DNA of 64,000 bases from Branchiostoma belcheri. Its lineage: Eukaryota > Chordata > Leptocardii > Amphioxiformes > Branchiostomatidae. A program made the position numbers and the translations under genes. Positions within the stretch are counted from its first letter, which is position 1. The number at the start of each line of letters is the position of its first letter. Positions 42,201 to 46,617 of this stretch are shown in pieces. A model generated the notes under the pieces. The model searched no databases. It saw nothing but the letters and a program-made list of their open reading frames with translations, and had not been told where the DNA came from. Location of the stretch: contig NW_017804675.1 of the NCBI RefSeq assembly GCF_001625305.1, forward strand, positions 385,543 through 449,542. Reading direction: 5' to 3'.

Positions 42201-44505
42201 CAGGGGAACTTTGCAATCTGCAAAGTTTTATTTTCATTATTAATTAAATAACGTAGTCAAGAATAGATTAACAAAATGATGTTTATTAAAGCTATAAGTC
42301 CCCACACACACAGAACAGAACTTGTACTACTACAAAACGATCCGTTCAACTCCGTAGTCACAAACGGTATGCCGCTAAACCGCATGCGCAGAACGCCGCT
42401 ATACCAACGCTTGCGTCACCGCTATACCAACGTTTGCTACCGCTAAACCAACGCTAAAGCAACGCCGGCTTCAGCGGTGCACCGCTAAGTCAACGCCCGT
42501 GTTTTTATTTTTTCCCCCACATTTTGGGCGCGGTGACGAGCGTTGTCGAAATTCGGCCCCCGTCCCTACCGTTAAAGGAACGCTCCAGCAAAGTTCGGCC
42601 AGTGTGACCGGGCCTTAACATTTTCTCTGCTACCTAAATTACTAGCTAGAGTATATATTTGCTACTTTAAAATTTAATATTTGCTACGCTAAAATTTAAA
42701 ACCATTGTCTTGTTTGTTCCCATGCAGAAAGCCACTATGTGTTTTCACCACCGGTCACCATGGTGCCCAGGTCTGAACAGAGAGGTAGGGACTTCTCTTT
42801 TTTTTACGATCCAGTGCAACGCCAAGTTCCACATACTGGAACAGCATCTCTTCTCACTAAGTCAGAAACATCAAAGTGTGAGACAGGCTGCTGGACTCTC
42901 TGAGAGTGAGGACTAACTCATAACCGAATATGAGAAGCAGGTTTTCCTCCCTGCCTTCTGTGTTTATGATGACTACTTGCTACACATTTTTACCTTATAA
43001 TGTCCAGGAACCAAGAAAAAATAAACTGCTGTGTAGCCTGTGGCCTTACCGTTACTTTGACAGTTATGTACTGAATTTTTTGTTCATGTTTTTTTTGTTG
43101 TGTGCAGGTAAGGACCACACCACCCCTGCGCAGGTGCCAAACTTTGTGTTCTCCCCACCGCTGACCCGGTCCCGCGGCAGATCCTCCATCGCACCGGCCG
43201 CACCAACCAGCACCGGGCGCAGTCACAGGTCAGCCTTACAGCTCAAATACAACGATATGTCTACAACTATACTGTATGACATTGTACACATTCATGTAAC
43301 ACATGCATGTACTAGTAACATACCAGCTTCACAGACACAGTTGTTTGCTGCACAGCTTCTCAGGCACACTGCAACGTGTTTTTTTGAGACCATTTTTAGA
43401 AAATGTTGTTGTAGATCCTCTTCGTTTTTATCAATTTTTTGTATCAGGAACTGTACCTTTTTTAATAGATAGCTTCTACATGTATGAAATTCCTACAATA
43501 TGGTGTCTTGAAAGTTCCTAAAAATGTCAAGACATCTTAAATCTGTGTTACTCTCAGGAGTGTCAGGAAGACAAGAAAAGACACGAGTATCCTAATAGAC
43601 CCCTTTTTGAATATGTAGCTTCTACAGAATTCCTGCAATGTGGTGTTTTGACATTCGACATCTGTCTGAAAACTGTCATATTCTCAGGAGTGTCAGGAAG
43701 ACGAGAAAAGACGCCAGCCCTGTTCAGACCCCTCGAGTTGAGGAAGTTGCAGCATCCCCAAAAGCTGCCTCCCCGGTGCCTGCGACCCCCCCGCCCATGG
43801 AAGCTGTGGAGAGTCCGGAAAGTGTCCTGCGGAGTGGGAGGGTGGTGAAGAAGGAGACTCCGGTGAAATCACCGACTGGGTACCCACACAGGAAGCCTCG
43901 TGGGGGCAGGAAGGCTGCAACCACCAGGACTAGGTACTGTCCCTCTCTTTTTGTAACAATTTTGTTTCCATAATTGCTACAGGACGAAGAAACCAAACTG
44001 CTACATTTTCTGGCTCCGTTGTAACAATGTTTCAGAATCTATATAATTGCTACACGAAGAGGCTGAAGTTGCCACACGTGGAGCTGTCTGACACTCCCAT
44101 CACTTTCCTCACTCCTGGCAGAAATAACTGCTACATTTTCAGGCTCTGTGTTGTAACAATGTTTCCATGTTTGCTACAGGACAAAGAAGCCAAAGTTGCC
44201 ACACGTTGAGCCGTCGGACAACCCCATCAGTTTCATCTCTCCTGTCAGAAAGAACTGCTACATTTTCAGGCTGTATTTTGTAACAATGTTTCCATAATTG
44301 CTCCCTTTTGTAACAATATTTCAATGTTTGCTACAGGATGAAGAAGCCGAAGTTGCCACACGTTGAGCCGTCGGACAGCCCCATCAGTTTCATCTCTCCC
44401 GTCCCGGAGGAGTCCCCGGCCACCAGAACTCGCAGCCGGCGCAGGGTGGTCAAAAACCAGCCGCATCCCATGAGCCTCAGGCAGAAAAAAGCACCCAAAA
44501 TCTAA
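292..44505 (+). CDS. AHCTF1: ELYS nucleoporin / AT-hook transcription factor homologue, 44 exons (5' end outside window)
   Basis: ELYS is known to bind chromatin/nucleosomes and recruit the Nup107-160 complex for post-mitotic nuclear pore assembly. Here an N-terminal beta-propeller, a long helical region and a disordered basic C-terminus follow in the family order. Recognisable ELYS stretches include [33 protein letters not shown]-like [27 protein letters not shown] and [15 protein letters not shown]. All 44 exons join with matching phases and GT-AG sites, giving 2060 residues in the window against roughly 2270 in human ELYS. The first visible exon starts in mid-codon after an acceptor at 290-291, and its TFPE aligns with FPE a few residues into human ELYS, so one short 5' exon must lie upstream; the ATG at 315 is internal by this reading. 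Introns hold two opposite-strand FReD genes, a LINE and many exon-edge duplications. Family call is very secure; single exon edges are less so. Confidence 0.95.
346..784 (+). repeat. three partial copies of ELYS exon 1 end plus donor
   Basis: The 3' part of exon 1 with its GTAAG/GTGAG donor recurs at about 494-585 and 688-784 (GAGTGTTTGGAGTCAGGGGC in each). Spacers contain degenerate CCCTAACC runs. Confidence 0.85.
840..1035 (+). mobile_element. degenerate tRNA-related SINE
   Basis: GTTGTTGACTTAGAA, a B-box-like GGGTTTGGAACCC and a body with TCGGAAAAGCACTTTGCAC and TTTCCTCATTAC resemble the SINEs at 46985 and the tRNA-like units at 14676-15390. Lies in ELYS intron 1. Confidence 0.5.
1113..1238 (+). 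repeat. partial copy of ELYS exon 2 start plus acceptor
   Basis: TACAGGAGG and CAGTGGGCCTGGCTGGCCAG at 1113-1138 duplicate the acceptor and first bases of exon 2 (from 1213). Confidence 0.8.
1577..2125. repeat. minisatellite, about 77-bp units, seven copies
   Basis: Units contain CTGCCTAACCCTGTAACCAA, GGTAGCCAAATGGCTACTTC and GCTAAAGGTTAACC. One unit is shortened and one has a six-base insertion. Diverged relatives occur at 25820-26090 before exon 20. Lies in ELYS intron 2. Confidence 0.9.
2654..3408. mobile_element. inverted-repeat element, 14-bp termini
   Basis: ATGGGTTCACCACA at 2654-2667 pairs with its exact complement at 3395-3408; a second complement at 2678-2690 makes a local hairpin at the left end. 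The interior has a CTTCTC-rich tract and a direct duplication of about 57 bp (near 3008 and 3074). No target duplication was seen. Lies in ELYS intron 3. Confidence 0.55.
3485..4130 (+). repeat. four tandem copies of ELYS exon 4 start plus acceptor
   Basis: The segment GCAAATGTTGACTTTCTA ... CCCAG/GTGACCTCGGTTGAACCC recurs at 3549, 3718, 3889 and 4046 (the real exon). The first copy extends about 100 bases into the exon; the next two stop after about 45. Unit about 170 bp. Confidence 0.9.
5560..5753 (+). repeat. partial copy of ELYS exon 8 start plus acceptor
   Basis: AACAGTGAGGAAGTGGC ... TTGTACCAGATGGG at 5560-5600 duplicates 5662-5705, with an eight-base deletion that would break the frame. 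Confidence 0.85.
5991..6030. repeat. (GTTT)n microsatellite at the ELYS exon 9 acceptor
   Basis: Ten tetranucleotide units end four bases before the acceptor, serving as its T-rich tract. Confidence 0.9.
6456..6620 (+). repeat. copies around the ELYS exon 10 donor
   Basis: The donor flank GTACTGCTGTTTCTGTTATA occurs twice in tandem, and the exon end CACGCACAGATGCCTGTGG recurs at 6590-6615, where the donor AG/GT has become ACGT. Confidence 0.8.
7147..7215 (+). pseudogene. decayed copy of the candidate cassette exon at 8629
   Basis: Same 69-base open segment and acceptor as 8629-8697, but the donor GTGAGC is replaced by TTTTCT. The surrounding 130 bases (from about 7085) are also duplicated at about 8568. 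Confidence 0.5.
7270..7780. repeat. minisatellite of GGTACTGAAAATG units
   Basis: About 20 imperfect units of 18-25 bases built on GGTACTGAAAATGCCTCTAT or ...GTCTGTCCTT. Related single units reach 7930. Lies in ELYS intron 11, just before a partial copy of exon 12 (7820-7850). Confidence 0.85.
7813..8005 (+). repeat. partial copy of ELYS exon 12 start plus acceptor
   Basis: CTGACAGGATCTGTTTAT ... ATCTCGAGGTTTGT at 7815-7853 duplicates 7966-8008 with several substitutions. Confidence 0.85.
8629..8697 (+). CDS. candidate in-frame cassette exon of ELYS (not in the main model)
   Basis: GCTACAG acceptor, 69 open bases in phase 0 on both sides, then a GTGAGC donor, between ELYS exons 13 (ends phase 0) and 14 (starts phase 0). 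It would add 23 residues starting [17 protein letters not shown]. Human ELYS aligns without it, so it would be optional. It could also be a chance frame in a duplicated repeat. Confidence 0.35.
8735..9066 (+). repeat. minisatellite that repeats the ELYS exon 14 acceptor
   Basis: About 15 imperfect units of GACCTTGACCTCTGCAGACT type. The last units become GACCCCTTTAGGTGCTGTC, and the final one is the true acceptor and start of exon 14 (TTTAG/GCGCTGTCTGACC at 9055). Many units contain polypyrimidine-AG. Confidence 0.85.
9510..9790. repeat. tandem duplication, about 155 bp, two copies
   Basis: AGCCCTATAGTTA ... TTTGCTGTATGATTTTGCC ... GATTTCCTTTGTGTTG occurs at 9540-9625 and again at 9700-9780. 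Remaining intron 14 (9178-10837) shows GTTCTGGATA-family phrases near 9960-10140 and no gene. Confidence 0.75.
10838..33686 (+). CDS. AHCTF1: ELYS exons 15-29: central alpha-helical (ELYS-domain) region
   Basis: Coding exons: 10838-10928, 11396-11485, 11839-11979, 12639-12743, 24360-24459, 26099-26222, 26708-26764, 27161-27217, 27493-27594, 28083-28273, 28891-28985, 29405-29454, 30289-30420, 30829-30976, 33539-33686. Motifs: [120 protein letters not shown]. The order and spacing match the helical half of human ELYS. Exon 18 to exon 19 is interrupted by an 11.6-kb intron holding two minus-strand FReD genes, and exon 28 to 29 by a LINE. The donor of exon 21 (GTATCC) and that of exon 27 (GTTTGT, start of a GTTT run) are weak by inspection. 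Confidence 0.9.
12045..12095 (+). repeat. partial copy of ELYS exon 17 end plus donor
   Basis: CACTGCAGCCTGCTCCTACT and ACTGAGCAAGGTGAG repeat the end of exon 17 (11949-11984). Confidence 0.8.
12735..12890 (+). repeat. partial copy of ELYS exon 18 donor region
   Basis: TGTGTCGGTAAGTACAAAAG at 12736 recurs at 12856. Confidence 0.75.
13465..13800. repeat. tandem duplication, about 155 bp, two copies
   Basis: CCACAAATTCTA ... TTTTGGCAGGAAAACT ... CCAGACAGAAATGATC ... GAATGATCAATAATAATA occurs twice. The rest of 12890-14464 (ELYS intron) shows no gene. Confidence 0.75.
14465..20228 (-). CDS. type II membrane fibrinogen-domain (FReD) protein, 9 exons, complete
   Basis: Exons on the minus strand, 5' to 3': 20228-20170, 19767-19654, 19203-19076, 17917-17831, 17393-17255, 16857-16755, 16318-16191, 15610-15491, 14669-14465. 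All phases agree and give 360 residues. The start [14 protein letters not shown] is followed by a hydrophobic segment [16 protein letters not shown] with no cleavage-like site, so a type II membrane protein is likely. A short stalk with [13 protein letters not shown] and an acidic/Pro linker leads to the FRe[62 protein letters not shown] (calcium-site region), [28 protein letters not shown]. FReDs bind acetylated or other glycans; a FIBCD1-like receptor role is an inference. The gene lies wholly inside ELYS intron 18 in opposite orientation. Four of its exons have partial tandem copies in introns. Confidence 0.88.
14676..15390 (+). repeat. tandem tRNA-like modules interleaved with FReD exon fragments
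   Basis: Seven or eight imperfect modules of the type GTGGTCTTGTGGTTAGGG ... GGTTCTGGGTTCGAATCCC ... AGCAGGC. B-box-like sites are near 14737, 14936, 15147, 15247 and 15319; the others are truncated. Between modules stand partial copies (about 14818-14872 and 15025-15084) of the start of the last FReD exon (14613-14669) with its acceptor. The FReD intron has therefore been amplified with a tRNA-related sequence in it. Confidence 0.75.
15398..15535 (-). repeat. partial copy of FReD exon 8 donor end
   Basis: The end of the exon 15491-15610 with its donor (plus strand CACTCACCACCCCCCTGCCA) is repeated at 15404-15465. Confidence 0.85.
17255..17705 (-). repeat. three tandem copies of FReD exon 5 start plus acceptor
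   Basis: The acceptor (CTAG/GTGTG on the minus strand) and about 90-100 bases of exon 5 recur ending at 17393 (real), 17542 and 17693; unit about 150 bp. Upstream copies lack the exon's 3' end and donor. Confidence 0.9.
18186..18235 (-). repeat. partial copy of FReD exon 3 end plus donor
   Basis: The coding end QAAGQLK(S/F)CKCP with its GTAAGG donor at 19070-19118 recurs here about 0.9 kb away. The LINE fragment lies between the two. Confidence 0.75.
18330..19000 (+). mobile_element. CR1-like LINE 3' fragment
   Basis: An open stretch 18344-18811 encodes only the C-terminal part of a LINE reverse transcriptase: [45 protein letters not shown]. It is followed by an untranslated tail with a 33-bp-type duplication (TTGAATCGTTATA twice) and a (TATTTG)n end. 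It lies antisense inside an intron of the membrane FReD gene. Similar in kind to the element at 31091 but a different copy. Confidence 0.85.
20705..21235. repeat. minisatellite, about 37-48-bp units, a dozen copies
   Basis: Units of TCCATAACCCCTTAGGAAGG plus CCTGGTGGAGGCTAYRTG. Lies between the two FReD genes. A short telomere-like GGTTAGGGTTAGGGTTA run follows at 21395-21412. Confidence 0.9.
21800..21805 (-). promoter_or_regulatory. candidate polyadenylation signal of the secreted FReD gene
   Basis: AATAAA on the minus strand, about 110 bases after the stop codon. Confidence 0.5.
21915..23295 (-). CDS. secreted fibrinogen-domain (FReD) protein, 3 exons, complete
   Basis: Exons 23295-23272, 23097-23004 and 22648-21915 on the minus strand join in phase. 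After MTSSIKPK a hydrophobic stretch [20 protein letters not shown] looks like a signal peptide, then a short linker ([12 protein letters not shown]) and a complete FReD coded in a single exon: [57 protein letters not shown] (DxD calcium-binding loop), [32 protein letters not shown] stop. Four FReD cysteines are in the usual places. Likely an extracellular ficolin- or intelectin-type recognition protein by family; its ligand is unknown. It has its own TATA box and polyadenylation signal, so it is an independent gene inside the ELYS intron. It differs from its neighbour FReD gene, whose domain is split over five exons. Confidence 0.92.
23361..23368 (-). promoter_or_regulatory. TATA box of the secreted FReD gene
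   Basis: Reading the minus strand, TATAAAAG stands 66-73 bases upstream of the start codon at 23295, which fits a transcription start near 23335 and a short 5' UTR. Confidence 0.65.
24044..24430 (+). repeat. three tandem copies of ELYS exon 19 start plus acceptor
   Basis: CTACAGAGGGYTATGCACCC ... CAGAACTACAG occurs at 24040-24114, 24196-24268 and 24355-24426 (real exon from 24360); unit about 155 bp. The first two copies lack the rest of the exon and have no donor where it stops. Confidence 0.9.
24870..25768. mobile_element. inverted-repeat element with ACCTTCGCCAA termini
   Basis: ACCTTCGCCAA at the left end and its complement at the right bound 0.9 kb of AT-rich DNA with a GT run and an internal near-duplicate phrase CCCCCTAGCGGCTTG (about 25038 and 25172). 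I recall similar CCTTCGCCAAGAAGGTTATG ends from repeats in several marine invertebrate genomes; that is memory, not a search. Lies in ELYS intron 19. Confidence 0.55.
26917..27007 (+). other. perfect 30-bp hairpin in ELYS intron 21
   Basis: Positions 26917-26946 and 26978-27007 are perfect reverse complements (TGATTTTGGTTGGGG...), with a 31-base loop. The size is compatible with a microRNA-like precursor or a very young fold-back insertion. Function unknown. Confidence 0.6.
28188..28558 (+). repeat. three tandem copies (119 bp) of ELYS exon 24 end plus donor
   Basis: TACCTC(C/A)GKGTGTCCCAG to AATGG/GTAGGTCTGGTT with spacer TCTGCTAAGCCTGTACTACAG. The copies are almost identical, so recent. 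Each copy has a polypyrimidine-poor CTACAG and a good donor. Confidence 0.9.
28597..28738. repeat. fold-back element, copy A
   Basis: TTACTCAAGCAACTGGATAT followed by GGTTTTGGAAAC pairs with GTTTCCAAAACC and ATATCCAGTGAGCTTGAGTAA at the other end. The same arms recur at 30011-30158 and part of one arm near 23157. Small palindromic MITE family. Confidence 0.75.
30011..30158. repeat. fold-back element, copy B
   Basis: Same arm sequence as 28597-28738 (CTACTCAAGCAACT ... GATTTTGGAAA and complement). The loop contains a GTCACTGACAAACGTTTCAG segment that the first copy also has in related form. Confidence 0.75.
30905..33085 (+). repeat. three copies of ELYS exon 28 end plus donor, split by a LINE
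   Basis: GCTATCCTTCGGGCCTGAAC through GGGAAG/GTRGGA at 30920-30982 (real), 32868-32928 and 33025-33085. The CR1-like element at 31091-32853 sits between the first and second copies. Confidence 0.9.
31091..32853 (+). mobile_element. CR1-like non-LTR retrotransposon, 5'-truncated, frameshifted
   Basis: A reverse transcriptase frame runs from about 31132 to 32241: [53 protein letters not shown] and the catalytic [10 protein letters not shown] one-base frameshift near 32220-32232 separates it from the C-terminal thumb-like part ([14 protein letters not shown]... ending near 32603). No endonuclease domain is visible, so the 5' part is lost. The 3' end has TGTAAATAATTTTTT and ends in AAATAAATAAAG. 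It sits in ELYS intron 28, same strand as ELYS, and split an array of partial exon-28 copies. Not active as it stands. Confidence 0.88.
33211..33284. repeat. (GT)n microsatellite
   Basis: About 36 dinucleotide units with two GTAT interruptions; the open frames through it are meaningless. Confidence 0.95.
33285..33510 (+). repeat. dispersed repeat family with CAGTTACCATGGTGACAG-like core
   Basis: Members at about 15700-15880 (-), here, 39080-39240 (+), 49325-49380 and 56700-56960 (-). They share a (C)ACCATGGTAACTG core, an ACAGAGCAGTAG / GGCTAGACC stretch and GCATTTGCTTTGCAAATGTTA at the far end. Probably a short non-autonomous element. Confidence 0.6.
33715..34140. repeat. GC-rich inverted-repeat segment
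   Basis: ATACAACACGGTGTATTCCG at about 34000 is complementary, with one mismatch, to a segment ending at about 34131. The flanking 0.3 kb is GC-rich, unlike the intron around it, with TACGGCCCGGGG-type repeats. Probably part of a DNA transposon; frames on both strands are not gene-like. Lies in ELYS intron 29. Confidence 0.5.
34417..44505 (+). CDS. AHCTF1: ELYS exons 30-44: disordered, basic C-terminal region with AT-hook-like motif and stop
   Basis: Coding exons: 34417-34497, 35269-35406, 35774-35967, 36140-36287, 36763-36953, 37458-37676, 38195-38308, 38672-38839, 39375-40072, 40712-40874, 41208-41306, 42728-42784, 43108-43228, 43688-43933, 44337-44505. About 970 residues, rich in Pro, Ser, Glu and Lys. 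Short ELYS-like motifs remain: [63 protein letters not shown] in exon 43 resembles an AT-hook, and the last exon is basic ([12 protein letters not shown]) and ends in KKAPKI. Exon 39375-40072 is one long exon with a repeated VMEEAPGL segment. This half diverges fast in the family, so the exon set rests on frame, phase and splice signals more than alignment. Confidence 0.85.
34590..34645 (+). repeat. partial copy of ELYS exon 30 end plus donor
   Basis: GGGAACTCCAGTCACACCAC ... AGAGTCAGGTAA duplicates 34459-34502. Confidence 0.85.
36605..36680 (+). repeat. partial copy of ELYS exon 34 start plus acceptor
   Basis: TTTACAGAGAAG and the following 45 bases match the start of exon 34 (36757-36815) with substitutions. 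Confidence 0.75.
36965..37285. repeat. minisatellite TTCCAGGAAGAAAAA
   Basis: About 18 imperfect units of 15-20 bases directly after ELYS exon 34. Open frames on either strand here are low-complexity shadows. Confidence 0.9.
37960..38230 (+). repeat. three copies of ELYS exon 36 start plus acceptor
   Basis: CTAGCYTGGGCACCCTG occurs at 37966, 38112 and 38192 (real exon from 38195); the first copy continues for about 35 bases before a GT-rich run (37998-38056). Confidence 0.85.
41435..42615. mobile_element. PIF/Harbinger-like non-autonomous DNA transposon (1181 bp)
   Basis: Terminal inverted repeats AGGCCCGGTCACACTGGC at the left and its complement at the right, flanked by direct TAA repeats at 41432-41434 and 42616-42618. 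A three-base TWA target site fits the PIF/Harbinger superfamily. The inside is GC-rich with many CCGCTA/AACGC short repeats on both arms and no transposase. Open frames inside are chance. Inserted in ELYS intron 40. Confidence 0.85.
43550..43595 (+). repeat. partial copy of ELYS exon 43 start plus acceptor
   Basis: CTCAGGAGTGTCAGGAAGAC and AGAAAAGACACGAG match the start of exon 43 (43683-43715). Confidence 0.8.
44050..44400 (+). repeat. three copies of the last ELYS exon start plus acceptor
   Basis: AAGTTGCCACACGTKGAGC and CCCATCA(G/C)TTTC stand at 44067, 44193 and 44350 (real exon from 44337). The spacer AACTGCTACATTTTCAGGCT is also repeated. Confidence 0.9.
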
Positions 44506-45105
44506 CAGCTCCTCTTCTGTAGGAAAACATTAAAAAATGTATTTCCTGTAGCAAGAAATAAATTCCTGTATCATGTTGCTGCCATGATACAAGAAAATTA
44601 ATCAGTTGTATCCTACATGAGTGTGATGGAAAACCAACCCCAAACATGAATCTGAGGCATGATAAAACACCCAAACTCTAGTCTAGCACAGATTATTATT
44701 ATACTGACATTATAAGAAGTAACTTAAAGAAGAAGTTGTGAACCATCTATTTTATCCTAAGTTTGGTAAAATTAGAACAGCCCCTAATATTAGTCTGAGG
44801 CAATAAGAAAGCACCCAAACTCTAGACAGATACATATTGCGATACAAGAAGTAATTATTTGTTGTATCCTACCTAAGTTGGGGGGAGAAAACAGCACCAA
44901 ATCTCAGTCTGAGGCATTAGAAAACACCAGACCTCTAGCATATGTACAACAGTTACTACTTGATTGTATTACTGTCTGTTTTTGTAAGAAAAGAACTGTT
45001 GAAAAGAACTGTCAGGCTCGAACTGTATCATAGGTGTGATGAAAAACCAGTCCCACTCCATTAATCTGAGTCAGAATAAAGCACCCAAACTCTAGCAGCT
45101 GATAT
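44440..45105 (+). repeat. degenerate copies of the ELYS C-terminal coding end in the 3' flank
   Basis: The segment AACCAGCCGCATCCCATGAG ... AAAGCACCCAAAATCTAACA recurs in decayed form near 44630, 44775, 44895 and 45045 (each with CTGAGGCA.. or CTGAGTCAG and CACCCAAACTCTAG). Beyond 45105 to the protease stop at 46618 the intergenic DNA is AT-rich and I see no gene. Confidence 0.8.
44557..44562 (+). promoter_or_regulatory. candidate polyadenylation signal of ELYS
   Basis: AATAAA lies 52 bases after the ELYS stop codon. Another AATAAA occurs near 45076 inside a repeat that copies the end of the last exon, so several 3' ends are possible. Confidence 0.5.
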
Positions 45106-46617
45106 ACTGTACATATATTTGTACTGTTGCAGAAAAGAACTTACAGAATATCCAGGAAAAGTGGTGAATATCTATTGTGAGAACAGAGTACATGTATGTA
45201 AGAGTTGCAAATCAGCGCTTAAACTCTATCTACTTAAGAACACAGTTGTTCTCTTTGCTACATCAAAAACATAATGAGAGGTGGCAGAGGGTTTGCTACA
45301 AGTACTGTAACATTAAATGTATAATATTATCATATCATTATCCTAGTCTATACATGTATGTAGCCAGACAAGTTGTCACACATGCTATGTTGCGAGGGGT
45401 ACATGGAAAGGTTGCTGAATACAAAACATTGTGCTGTAACTATTCTATCGTCTTTCTTCCTATTATTTTCTGCTCATGAATTCATCAACAAATGTCATTA
45501 TGGATTTGGAATCTAGAAAAACAATTAAGAACAAGCTACTTGTCTTGATGATATGGGAGAGAGTTAGTGATATTATGAAATCCTTATATGTTATGGAAAT
45601 GCTTGATTGAAAGGGATACTTATTGAAAATTTGATAATGTGTCTTGAATTTTTCTTACATTTTCATTTGAGTCTATCGAGTAAATGGTATGAGGAAAATA
45701 AAGAAATGGTGTTTTATGTTGAATTTACGTCGTTTGTTCTTGTATGTGTTCAGTTATTATGTATGTTATATGATAAAAACATCAGTCTGTGGTAATTATC
45801 AGTCTTTGATACCCTTGTTCACACTAGCCTCAAAGAACTCTCTAAAAGTTAGTTAAACTGTAACATTTGATGCAGTTTATTTTCAAATAGTATGATCATA
45901 AACAAAAACCAATGGCGACTTTGTGTATATATTAACCTATTATTGCTCATAGCTTTTTCTAATGATGTGTTATTGTTTTTTCCCATACTAATAGCATCAT
46001 CGCACACAACATTGAGTATAGCAGGGATACAGGATATTTTCAAGTAGCATAACCAGAAAACGGTAGGTCTGATGCTGATAACTACAATGTCATGTAATTG
46101 CAACGACTTCCACAATGCATCCAGTATGCTAAATCATAGATGCTTACTAATATTTCAAAATCTTTAGCTCTTTTTATCTTTTTCTTCCAGCATTCGTTCT
46201 CCAAAGCAGTGACAAGATTTGACTCAACTAGCTAGATAAGGTAGGTCAATGCATAAATTGCTAAATAATCATGTATTACATTATCAGGTATTACTTTAAG
46301 ATATTTGTGTCTTACAACTTAAGATTCACACCAGCCTCCCTTTCTCCATATCAGCGTCAAAATTTTTAATCCTTATAAAACATCTACTGCTCATGAACTA
46401 TATACATGTAGTAGGGACAGCCAGTATGTTTGGTAATCCATCAGTGCTTATAGCAGGTCTTTCGTGCCTTAAGTTTGACTCCAAAGGAAACATGTCCTTG
46501 ACAACAGTTTCCTCAAGGCTAACTATCCTCTTATACATGTAGCACCTAGCATCTATATAACACAGTATGTATGCTAACCATTGGTGCTAAGATATTCCTG
46601 TCTTGCAACTTAAAGTT

